The notes under the pieces are model-generated. The model made no database searches. It worked only from the letters and a program-made list of their open reading frames with translations, and was not told where the DNA came from. This document shows positions 7,671-14,645 of a stretch of DNA of 42,095 nucleotides, in pieces (positions within the stretch are counted from its first letter, which is position 1; every line of letters begins with the position of its first letter). This DNA is from Verrucomicrobiia bacterium. GTDB lineage: Bacteria > Verrucomicrobiota > Verrucomicrobiia > Limisphaerales > UBA8199. The DNA lies in contig DASYZB010000017.1 in NCBI GenBank assembly GCA_035946615.1, positions 1-42,095 of the forward strand, given 5' to 3'. A program made the position numbers and the translations under genes.

Positions 7671-9170
7671 TTAACCGGCCTTAGTCTCGTCCACTACGAC
7701 GTAATGACTGGCGCCATTGCGCCAGACTCGCAGCAGTGTGGTTTTGCTGGTGGTATTTTCCGTCATTTTCACCGCCTCCTCGGCGTTCTGGACTGGTTTG
7801 CGGTTAATCTCCTGAATCACGTCGCCCGGTTTGAGGCCCGCCTCCGCAGAGGCCGAGCTGGGATCGACCTGGGTGACCACCACCCCTTTTAAATGGCCCG
7901 GTAAACTGAGCTGCTGCCGCGCGTCCTGATCAAGGTCGGCGACCGAGACGCCGTTGAGCGTGCCGCTGTCGTCGCTGGGGTTTTGGTCGTTCTTGGCGAG
8001 CGACTCGGTCCCGGGTATCTCCTTTACAACCACCTCCAGGGTTTTGGTTTGTCCATCACGGAGGATTTTGACCGGCACCGTTTCACCCGGATGCGCGCGG
8101 GCGACTTCGAGCTTGAGATGGCGGCTATCCGTCACTTTCCGCCCATTGAAATCGAGGATAACGTCGCCGTTTTTGAGTCCCGCCTCTTCGGCCGGGCTCT
8201 TTGGGGTGACATCGGCCACGAGCGCGCCTTTGTTGTCCTTGAGCTGGAATTCCTTTTCCAAGGCGGGATTCACGTCCTGGATGGCAACACCAAGATAGCC
8301 GCGAGTGACGTGGCCCTCGGTCACCAGGCTATCCATGACATCGCGCGCCAGATTGGAAGGGATGGCGAAACCAATCCCTTGATTGCCCCCGCTGCGGCTG
8401 AGGATGGCTGTATTAATCCCAATGAGCCGGCCTTGGGTGTCGATCAGGGCGCCGCCAGAATTCCCCGGATTGATAGCCGCATCGGTTTGGATGAAGTCCT
8501 CATAATCCAGTCCGAGGTCGCCGCCGCGCCCGGTGGCGCTGACAATTCCCGTGGTAACGGTCTGGCCGATGCCGAACGGATTGCCGACTGCCAGCACCAC
8601 GTCGCCCACTTCCACCTTGTCGCTGTCAGCCATGGGCACGACCGGCAGGTCCTTGGCATCAATCTTAATGACCGCGACATCGGTCTTTGCATCCCGGCCG
8701 ATGACTTTGGCCACGAACTCACGGCCATCGGACAGTTGGACTTTGACCTCATTGGCGCCATCGACCACGTGGTTATTGGTCAGGATATACCCATCCTGAG
8801 TGACCACCACGCCGGAGCCGATGCCTTCCTGGCGCGGCATCTCCGTCTGGCGGCGAGGCATTTGGAGCTGGCCTCCAAAAAAGCGGCGCAGCAGATCATT
8901 CATATCAGGGCCGGGCCCATCAAAAGCGGTATTGTGCACCTTGACCATGGTGAAAACTTTGACCACGCCCGGCGCGACCTTTTTAACAACCGGGGCGAAG
9001 CTGGCATGGCCGCCAAATTCGCGGGAGATGGGCCGTTCATCCAGGGCCGGCGCGTTGAATTCGGTTTTGGGTTTCTGGGTGAAGGCGACGGCTGAGCCGG
9101 CCAGGACTATGGCCGCGCCCAAGACAATAGCCGCTGATTGTCTGCTGAAGTGTTTAAACAGGCTGTTCAT
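7671..9170 (-). CDS. htrA: Do/DegP-family periplasmic serine protease with two PDZ domains
   Basis: 499 residues from the ATG at 9170 (MNSLFKHFSRQ), which begins a signal or anchor segment (about 12-29). The trypsin-like domain has the catalytic triad H134 (TNNHVVDG), D164 (TDVAVIK) and S238 (GNSGGAL). Two PDZ domains follow, at about 300-390 and 410-499 (GYLGVAIQDV and GVVVTQVDPSSASAEAGL). The length and order match Do-type proteases, which degrade or refold misfolded envelope proteins in the periplasm. The longer open frame to 9302 adds no signal-like sequence and was not used. A strong terminator follows, so it is probably transcribed alone. Confidence 0.94.
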   Translation of the reverse strand: MNSLFKHFSRQSAAIVLGAAIVLAGSAVAFTQKPKTEFNAPALDERPISREFGGHASFAPVVKKVAPGVVKVFTMVKVHNTAFDGPGPDMNDLLRRFFGGQLQMPRRQTEMPRQEGIGSGVVVTQDGYILTNNHVVDGANEVKVQLSDGREFVAKVIGRDAKTDVAVIKIDAKDLPVVPMADSDKVEVGDVVLAVGNPFGIGQTVTTGIVSATGRGGDLGLDYEDFIQTDAAINPGNSGGALIDTQGRLIGINTAILSRSGGNQGIGFAIPSNLARDVMDSLVTEGHVTRGYLGVAIQDVNPALEKEFQLKDNKGALVADVTPKSPAEEAGLKNGDVILDFNGRKVTDSRHLKLEVARAHPGETVPVKILRDGQTKTLEVVVKEIPGTESLAKNDQNPSDDSGTLNGVSVADLDQDARQQLSLPGHLKGVVVTQVDPSSASAEAGLKPGDVIQEINRKPVQNAEEAVKMTENTTSKTTLLRVWRNGASHYVVVDETKAG

Positions 9171-9338
9171 AGTTTCCGTTCGTTGCGTTGGTATTTTTCC
9201 GGTATCTGCGCTCAGTGTTCGCAATGAATAGACCACGGGCATGTGACAGGAAGCTTTCGGCAGGATTACAGATTTGAAAGGAAGCCGCTGGCTGATGGCC
9301 ATTGGCAGCGCCTTACAATTATTAATTGAACTTGCTTT

Positions 9339-9354
9339 TTGGCACGCGAATTGT
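9339..9354 (+). promoter_or_regulatory. Sigma54-like promoter site, copy 1
   Basis: TTGGCACG at 9339-9346, then 4 bases, then TTGT at 9351-9354. This fits the -24/-12 pattern of RpoN promoters (YTGGCACG-N4-TTGC) except for T in place of the last C. A 30-base block around it (9334-9363) recurs with two mismatches on the minus strand at 40368-40397. Both sites are preceded by AT-rich sequence. It points toward the antitoxin remnant and, further on, the toxin-antitoxin pair. Confidence 0.45.
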
Positions 9355-9369
9355 TTTGTACGCTACGCT

Positions 9370-9452
9370 CTGCAATCTCTGGTCGGGTCGTGGGTCGAAG
9401 ACCCCGAGTTCGACGCGGCGGTTCAGGCCCAAGACAACGTGGACCCTGACCT
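9370..9452 (+). pseudogene. Detached 3' fragment of an antitoxin gene
   Basis: These 83 bases match 9778-9860, the end of the intact antitoxin gene, with four mismatches. Two of those are silent and two change residues (K to E, T to N). The fragment encodes LQSLVGSWVEDPEFDAAVQ... in an open frame but lacks the DNA-binding part. It looks like a leftover of a duplicated toxin-antitoxin locus or a small segmental duplication. Confidence 0.75.
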
Positions 9453-9577
9453 GTCGTCAAAGGAAATGACAGTTTCGGGTTTGCTCTGAGCGTCTCGTCG
9501 TCTCGTTTATGGTATAGTTTAGTGGTTGCTGGCGCGGGAATAAATTGTGAAAATCATCATTCAGTATCCCCCAAAGA

Positions 9578-9606
9578 TTGACTTGCCTGCGGTTTTTGAA
9601 TAATCT
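9578..9606 (+). promoter_or_regulatory. Candidate promoter giving a leaderless antitoxin transcript
   Basis: TTGACT at 9578-9583, 17 bases, TAATCT at 9601-9606, then six bases to the ATG at 9613. Transcription would begin at or next to the start codon. An overlapping -10, AATAAT at 9599-9604, is an alternative. No ribosome binding site is visible before the ATG. Confidence 0.4.
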
Positions 9607-9612
9607 GCCTGC

Positions 9613-9870
9613 ATGAAGACCAGTGCGGTTCAATATACTTTGCGTGGGGTGCCCAAGGCCGTGGACCGGGCGTTGCGCCGCAAATCCCGGCAAGAAGGCA
9701 AGAGTCTAAACACTGTTGCAGTTGAAACCCTTGCTGAGGGGCTGCGAGTGGGCGGAGAAACCCTTCGCTATGATGATCTGCAATCTCTGGTCGGCTCCTG
9801 GGTCGAAGACCCCAAGTTCGACGCGGCGGTTCAGGCCCAAGACACCGTGGACCCTGACCTCTGGCGGTGA
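9613..9870 (+). CDS. vapB: Type II antitoxin, ribbon-helix-helix/FitA-like
   Basis: 85 residues. The N-terminal part (AVQYTLRGVPKAVDRALRRKSRQEGKSLNTVAVETL) fits a ribbon-helix-helix DNA-binding fold: a short beta strand followed by two helices. The C-terminal part (LVGSWVEDPKFDAAVQAQD) is the acidic tail that normally wraps around the toxin. The stop overlaps the toxin start by 4 bases (GTGA), the usual coupling of antitoxin and toxin. The gene is expected to neutralise the PIN toxin and repress its own promoter. A broken copy of the tail lies 325 bases upstream. Confidence 0.8.
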   Translation: MKTSAVQYTLRGVPKAVDRALRRKSRQEGKSLNTVAVETLAEGLRVGGETLRYDDLQSLVGSWVEDPKFDAAVQAQDTVDPDLWR

Positions 9871-10250
9871 AGATCGCACTGGACACCAACCGCTACGTGG
9901 ATTTTTGCCGCGGGGTACTTGAGGCCGTCGAGGCAGTCGCCCAAGCCGAGCGTGTTTTTATGCCCTTTGAGGTGCTGGCCGAATTGCGCGCCGGATTCCA
10001 GGTGGGCGTTCGATCAAAACAGAACGAGCGCGCCCTGGTGCGGTTCCTCGATTCGCCGCGCGTGCGCTTGCTTCTGCCCGACGAGCAGACGACCCACCAT
10101 TACGCCGCTCTGTTTGCGCAACTCCGCACTCAGGCGACCCCGATTCCTACCAACGACATTTGGATCGCGGCACTGGTCATTCAGCACGGTCTGACCCTCG
10201 TGGACCGCGACAGGCACTTCGACCAATTAGCCCAACTTTCGCGGCTCTAA
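9867..10250 (+). CDS. vapC: PIN-domain ribonuclease toxin (VapC-like)
   Basis: 127 residues, the usual PIN toxin length. The acidic metal-binding residues are in place: D6 (ALDTNRY), E39 (EVLAELRAG), D97 (PTNDIWIAA) and D113/D115 (LVDRDRHF). Family members cleave RNA, often tRNA, when freed from the antitoxin. GTG start at 9867 inside the antitoxin stop. FitB-type and VapC-type toxins cannot be separated by eye. Confidence 0.88.
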   Translation: MKIALDTNRYVDFCRGVLEAVEAVAQAERVFMPFEVLAELRAGFQVGVRSKQNERALVRFLDSPRVRLLLPDEQTTHHYAALFAQLRTQATPIPTNDIWIAALVIQHGLTLVDRDRHFDQLAQLSRL

Positions 10251-10312
10251 TGCGGGCAAATTCGCCTTCGTGGATTGGGCCTTTTTGCCCTACCCCCAGC
10301 AAGCAAAGCCGT

Positions 10313-12220
10313 TCAGGGGACCGTGAACACATCCGAGAATGGGGAAGTTTGGCCCGTAGCAGAGGGACCCGTGGCGCGGTAGAACGAAGTCGGGTTATTA
10401 GTATCGGTGAAGCTCGCGGAACCGTTGGCGGCCACCGCGGTGTAAGCGTAGGCACCGTTCACCGTGGATGATTTCTGGATGCCGAAATTGGGCCCGGTTG
10501 AATTGGTAACCGTCAGGCTCGTCAGGCTGCCGGTCCTGGTAATGGTTGTGATTGCGGGTTTGGTATCTTTTGAATAAGTGACAGCAATGGTTAGCTTTGT
10601 GCCATGCGCGATTGCCAGGGCGGTTGTGTCGAACGTGAAGGAGCCGACCGCCGGGTCGGCCTCATAGAGGTCCACAACGAGTCTGGTGTATGGAGCGGCG
10701 GCGGGTTTGCCGCAGGCGCCGGTCAAGGAGGTCGTGGTGGTTCCTGCGCCGATGATGGGGATGATGTCGAGAGCGCCGTTAATGCCGGTAATATCGATGA
10801 AATTGGCATAGACGTCCTGGCCATCTGAACTGGTCTGGCCATCGCCAATAGGAGGCCTGCTGGCAAATGGGGTGGCGGTGTTGGTGAGGGAATTGCCGCG
10901 CATTGACACCCAATGCGAGTTGGTTGTGGAAGTGCTATCGATGTCGAACAACACGGAGTCGGCGACGGTATTAGCCTCCAAGGCATCGCTCACGCCGTTG
11001 AAATCGCTGCCGAAACGCGCCTCACAGGTGTCATCATGATCGAAATGGTGAACGAGCTTGGTGAGTTGTCCGGCGCCAAAGGAGTTGCCGTGGATGTCCA
11101 CTCCGAAAGAGTTGCCGGCAATCACCGTTTTGCCTTGTGAGCCATAGAAATACACATCGATGCCGCTACTTGCGTAAGAGCCGAATAGATTGCCTTCGTC
11201 GGCATCATTGACGCCATCGCCATCCGTGCCGATGAGGATGCCGTCAGAACTGCCGAATTCGACGAACGCATCGCCCTGTTGCGTGCCGCCATTGAGGGTG
11301 GAGATGTCGGCGAGGTTCGAGCCATCGGGGAGGACGCCCCAGAAATTGCCGCAGATTCGGAAGGGGCCGCCCTGGGAGTCGAACCCGTAACCAGTAACGA
11401 AGACGTTGAATTCGGCACGGGGGTTTGTGGAGCCGGCTGCTACGCCAATAGTGCCGGGGCCCGGCATGTTTTCAATGTTCGGAAACCCGGGCGTGCCGTT
11501 TGTGCCGGTGCCGTAGGTGGCGATGCAGATAGCAGGCGTAGCAACGGTAACGCCATCGGGCATGTAGGCCACATGCCTGGTAACAGGGTCCACGCCAAAC
11601 CAACAACCGCTGACGTGAAAGCCCTGGCACACCAGGCTGCTGACATCCGAGGCGTCGACAGCAAAGCAGATGGTCTTGCAAACTCCACCGGCAGCCTGAC
11701 TGGTTGAAGTGGAAGGTGCAGCCAGAAACGCGATGCCTTTGACCCAGGCATTTGTGGCCCGGAAGAAGCCCAGGATAGCCTGTTCGGAATCGCCAAAACC
11801 GAGGTTGGGATAATCAATACCCGCAAAATTGGTTACGGCGCTGTACATGGATAACGCGTTCCCGTTCTCGGAGCTGAGGCAGATTGTGATTTGTGCGTTG
11901 TTGGTCTCATGGAGCGAGGCGGTATTGGGTGAGGCCGCCGAGCCGGGCTGCTGCTGGCTGTAGCCGTCGATGGTGATGTTGTTCTTGGTGATGAGCGGGT
12001 ACCCATCGGCAGGGGTGTCAATGGTATGGACGCCTGCGCCCGGGACGGCGAAGTTTATGGTGTCGCCATCGGCCAGGAGTTGGAGGGCGTACACGAGGTT
12101 CGTCTGACCTGGGCTGAAGTCAGCGTTGTTGACGGTGTTCACAACGATTGTTTTGGCATTGGCGATGCCAAAGGAAGTGATGAGGGTGATACCGATCCGG
12201 CACACGATTGATCGTTTCAT
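10313..12220 (-). CDS. Large exported beta-helix (parallel repeat) protein
   Basis: 635 residues from ATG 12220, which starts a signal peptide (MKRSIVCRIGITLITSFGIANA). The body has many turns of right-handed beta-helix type (NITIDGYSQQQ, NAWVKGIAFLAAPS, GNFWGVLPDGSN, TVIAGNSFGVDIHGNSFG, NSHWVSMRGNSL), typical of extracellular polysaccharide-binding or -cleaving proteins. No catalytic motif of a named lyase stands out. The end (NFGIQKSSTVNG...SFYRATGP) is the Verrucomicrobia-type C-terminal module. The TTG upstream at 12268 was rejected because it precedes the signal peptide. It is divergent from the GH84 operon, and a mobile palindromic element lies in the shared upstream gap. Confidence 0.75.
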   Translation of the reverse strand: MKRSIVCRIGITLITSFGIANAKTIVVNTVNNADFSPGQTNLVYALQLLADGDTINFAVPGAGVHTIDTPADGYPLITKNNITIDGYSQQQPGSAASPNTASLHETNNAQITICLSSENGNALSMYSAVTNFAGIDYPNLGFGDSEQAILGFFRATNAWVKGIAFLAAPSTSTSQAAGGVCKTICFAVDASDVSSLVCQGFHVSGCWFGVDPVTRHVAYMPDGVTVATPAICIATYGTGTNGTPGFPNIENMPGPGTIGVAAGSTNPRAEFNVFVTGYGFDSQGGPFRICGNFWGVLPDGSNLADISTLNGGTQQGDAFVEFGSSDGILIGTDGDGVNDADEGNLFGSYASSGIDVYFYGSQGKTVIAGNSFGVDIHGNSFGAGQLTKLVHHFDHDDTCEARFGSDFNGVSDALEANTVADSVLFDIDSTSTTNSHWVSMRGNSLTNTATPFASRPPIGDGQTSSDGQDVYANFIDITGINGALDIIPIIGAGTTTTSLTGACGKPAAAPYTRLVVDLYEADPAVGSFTFDTTALAIAHGTKLTIAVTYSKDTKPAITTITRTGSLTSLTVTNSTGPNFGIQKSSTVNGAYAYTAVAANGSASFTDTNNPTSFYRATGPSATGQTSPFSDVFTVP

Positions 12221-12523
12221 AGATTTGTTGTCGCGGATGTTGAAGGGGTCAGGAATTAATTTACGCAAAGGCGGGTAGAAAGCAAATTAAATTGATCAAT
12301 TAAAGTAATCGGTTAGTGACGGCGGGCGCTGCCGCCTAAAGGCGGCGTTCCGCGCGTCCGGAACGCCGGCTTCAGCCGGCAGCCCCGTAGTCACTGAGGC
12401 ATTACCAATTAAATTGATCATCGCAAGCCGCAAACCCCCGAACCGGGGAAGCCATTGATTTGCCAATAGCCTTGTCAGAGTAGCGGCCGGCTAGGTAGGC
12501 TGTGGGGGTTACCTCAGACGAGC
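12221..12523. other. Divergent upstream region of beta-helix gene and GH84 operon
   Basis: This 300-base gap has AT-rich sequence, the palindromic element at 12305-12406 with its flanking 7-bp duplications, and then about 117 bases before the GH84 start. A weak promoter candidate for the operon is TTGTCA (12472-12477), 18 bases, TAGGCT (12496-12501). I see no strong ribosome binding site before the ATG at 12524. Confidence 0.6.
12305..12406 (-). mobile_element. Palindromic mobile element P, copy 1, with 7-bp target duplication
   Basis: The 102-base element is the reverse complement of 40469-40571 with two substitutions and one missing base. It is bordered by perfect direct repeats AATTAAA (12298-12304 and 12407-12413). 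The ends are imperfect inverted repeats (GTAAT...AGTGAC, 12 of 16 bases paired). Inside it folds into three hairpins: GCCGGC-TGAA-GCCGGC, GGCGTTCC-loop-GGAACGCC and GCCGCC-TTTA-GGCGGC, closed by a GC-rich outer stem. No coding capacity; movement would need a transposase supplied from elsewhere. Confidence 0.85.
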
Positions 12524-13939
12524 ATGGCAACGCAACAGACACGCCCTTTGCTGGGGGGAGTCATCGAAGGCTTCTACGGGCAGCCCTGGACCCAGAACGA
12601 GCGTCATGAGCTGTTGGATTGGATGGCCGGTTGGGGTCTGAATACCTATCTCTACGCTCCGAAGGACGATTTGAAGCAGCGAGCGACGTGGAGGGAACTT
12701 TATTCCAAAGAAGAGGCGGAAGCGCTGGGTGTGCTGATCCAAACCTGCCAACAGCGCATGCTTCGCTTTGTCTATGCGCTGAGCCCCGGGCTGGACATCC
12801 AGTACAGTGAGGAAGCCGAATTGGCCCATCTCAAAAGGCGGTTTGAGCAGATGTTCTTATTAGGATGCGGGCACTTTGCTCTGCTCTTCGACGACATCCC
12901 TGAGCGAATGAACGGCGGGGACATCGAGCGGCACGGTTCGCTTGCGTCAGCGCAGTGCCACGTGGCAAACGCCCTGTTCAATTGGGCGCGCGAGCGGTCA
13001 CCTCACGCCGGCCTGTTATTCTGTCCCACTGCCTATTGTGGCCGTATGGCCAAACAGAACCTCGGCGGCCTTGCCTACCTCCCAACCGTTGGCCGCGAGT
13101 TATTGCCTGAAATTGACGTATTCTGGACCGGGCCAGAAATCATCTCGCGCGAGATCACGATCGCTCACATTCGTGAAGTGCAAGCGCTGTTGCGCCGCAA
13201 ACCAGTCATTTGGGACAATCTGCACGCCAATGATTATGATGGCCGCCGGTTTTTCTGTGGTCCTTACGCCGGGCGACGGGTTGAATTGCTTAAAGAGGTC
13301 AGCGGTGTGCTCAGCAATCCAAACAATGAGTTTGCTTTGAACTATGTGCCGCTTCGCACGCTGGCGGGGTTCATGCGCGGCGAAGAATCATGGAGGCCCC
13401 GGCAGGCCTATCGGGAGGCAATGCGAGAGTGGCTGCCCCGTTTTGCGAGCTTCGGTGAGCCTATGAGCCTTGAGGACCTCGTCCTTTTTGGCGACTGCTA
13501 CTACCTGCCACATGAGGAGGGGCCGGAGGCCGAGGCGCTTTATCTGGGCGCGAGAGCTTTGCTCAGCGGCAATTGTGAAAATAGCGCCGGCCAAAGCGCG
13601 ACTTTTCGCCAACGGGCCACTCGGCTGCGGGAGTTCTGCGCCAGGCTGGCCAACATTCGTCATCGCCCGCTATTCTATGCGCTGAGCCGCCGCGCCTGGG
13701 AGCTGCGCGAGGAGTTGGATTTACTCGAACATTACATTGAATTCAAATCAATGACGACGCATGGGGAAGCCTCTTTCCGGTCCGACTTTCATTTGCCGGG
13801 GACGTATCGCGGCGGGCTAGTGGCCCGCCTGCAAGGATTGCTGGCCCAGCACCCCGACGGAGCGTTCGCACCGTCAGTTTTCGGTGGAACCACGCATACC
13901 AGCAGCAAAATGGCGCCCTCGGCGTCTTCGTTACTATGA
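12524..13939 (+). CDS. GH84 beta-N-acetylglucosaminidase, animal OGA-like, with stalk domain
   Basis: 471 residues, no signal peptide, so cytoplasmic. The GH84 barrel (about 8-305) shows GVIEGFYGQPW (12-22), NTYLYAPKDD (40-49), the catalytic aspartate pair D123/D124 in FALLFDDI, LFCPTAYCG (165-173), WTGP (201-204), VIWDNLHANDYD (228-239) and NPNNEFALNY (265-274). These are the substrate-assisted catalysis and GlcNAc-binding motifs of human O-GlcNAcase; from memory they match almost word for word. Residues about 311-445 (EPMSLEDLVL, YYLPHEEGP, a long helical part, YRGGLVARLQ) resemble the stalk domain of the animal enzyme, which many bacterial GH84 enzymes lack. It should remove beta-linked GlcNAc from a glycan or protein. 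The stop overlaps the next gene by 4 bases (ATGA). Confidence 0.92.
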   Translation: MATQQTRPLLGGVIEGFYGQPWTQNERHELLDWMAGWGLNTYLYAPKDDLKQRATWRELYSKEEAEALGVLIQTCQQRMLRFVYALSPGLDIQYSEEAELAHLKRRFEQMFLLGCGHFALLFDDIPERMNGGDIERHGSLASAQCHVANALFNWARERSPHAGLLFCPTAYCGRMAKQNLGGLAYLPTVGRELLPEIDVFWTGPEIISREITIAHIREVQALLRRKPVIWDNLHANDYDGRRFFCGPYAGRRVELLKEVSGVLSNPNNEFALNYVPLRTLAGFMRGEESWRPRQAYREAMREWLPRFASFGEPMSLEDLVLFGDCYYLPHEEGPEAEALYLGARALLSGNCENSAGQSATFRQRATRLREFCARLANIRHRPLFYALSRRAWELREELDLLEHYIEFKSMTTHGEASFRSDFHLPGTYRGGLVARLQGLLAQHPDGAFAPSVFGGTTHTSSKMAPSASSLL

Positions 13940-14589
13940 ACGATTGCACCATTCGGTCCGCTCGGCCTGGCGATGAGCCGGGCGCTTACTATGTTTGCCT
14001 CAAGACAGGAGATTATGGCAAAGACGGCGAGCCCTTTTACCGCGAAGACCCCGATGCGTTGGGCCGCATCTTTGTCGGTCCTTACCTGGCCTACGAGCCG
14101 GAGTTGAGTCTTATCCTCGAAGACGGCCAAGGGATTTGCGGCTACGCCCTCGGCGCTTTGGATTCGCGCGCATTTTACGAGCGTTACGAGGCGGAATGGC
14201 GGCCAGACTTGTGTGCCCGGTTTCCCGTCCCGCAAGGCGATGCGAGCCAGTGGACGCGAGTGCAACAGGTCTATGATTGCTACCATCATCCCGACTATTT
14301 CTGCCCCGAACCTTATGCGGCATGGCCCTCGCATCTGCACATTGACTTGTTAGCGCGCGCGCAGGGGCGCGGCTATGGCCGGCGCATGATGGGCCGGGTG
14401 ATGGACCGACTGCGCAGCCGAGGTTCTCCGGGCGCGCATCTTGGGGTGAGCATGGCCAACATCTCGGCATTCGGTTTCTATCAGCGTTTGGGTTTTCGCG
14501 AGCTGTGCCGCGTCAGCTCCGGGGCGGACGGGTGCATCTATATGGGTAAGAGCTTGCCCGCTGGAAATGGCACGAGCGGCGCGGGTTGA
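13936..14589 (+). CDS. GNAT acetyltransferase resembling the C-terminal domain of animal OGA
   Basis: 217 residues. The start CTIRSARPGDE and the phrase LEDGQGICGYALGALD (61-76) closely resemble the acetyltransferase-like C-terminal domain of human OGA as I recall it. The acetyl-CoA pyrophosphate-binding motif is complete (QGRGYG, 143-148), followed by the GNAT motif FYQRLGF (181-187). The equivalent animal region has lost this motif. The natural acceptor is unknown; an amino sugar or a protein lysine are both open. Translation is coupled to the GH84 gene by ATGA overlap. This is the only ATG/GTG/TTG start in frame, although the frame stays open and codon-like for some 40 codons upstream. Confidence 0.88.
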   Translation: MNDCTIRSARPGDEPGAYYVCLKTGDYGKDGEPFYREDPDALGRIFVGPYLAYEPELSLILEDGQGICGYALGALDSRAFYERYEAEWRPDLCARFPVPQGDASQWTRVQQVYDCYHHPDYFCPEPYAAWPSHLHIDLLARAQGRGYGRRMMGRVMDRLRSRGSPGAHLGVSMANISAFGFYQRLGFRELCRVSSGADGCIYMGKSLPAGNGTSGAG

Positions 14590-14645
14590 CGCACAAAAAC
14601 TGCCACGGACAATCGAATTTTCATCCGAAATCAGAAGACCGAATC

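Noticed and set aside
7983-9095. Long plus-strand open frame (370 codons) opposite htrA
   Set aside because: Shadow of the htrA coding strand; no ribosome binding site or recognisable motif.
9274-9489. 71-codon open frame carrying the duplicated antitoxin tail, considered as a gene
   Set aside because: Only its last third resembles the antitoxin; the first part lacks a DNA-binding fold and a ribosome binding site, so it was called a fragment.
13860-13940. Programmed -1 frameshift signal between the GH84 and GNAT genes
   Set aside because: I found no X-XXY-YYZ slippery heptamer in the overlap; ATGA coupling explains the layout without it.
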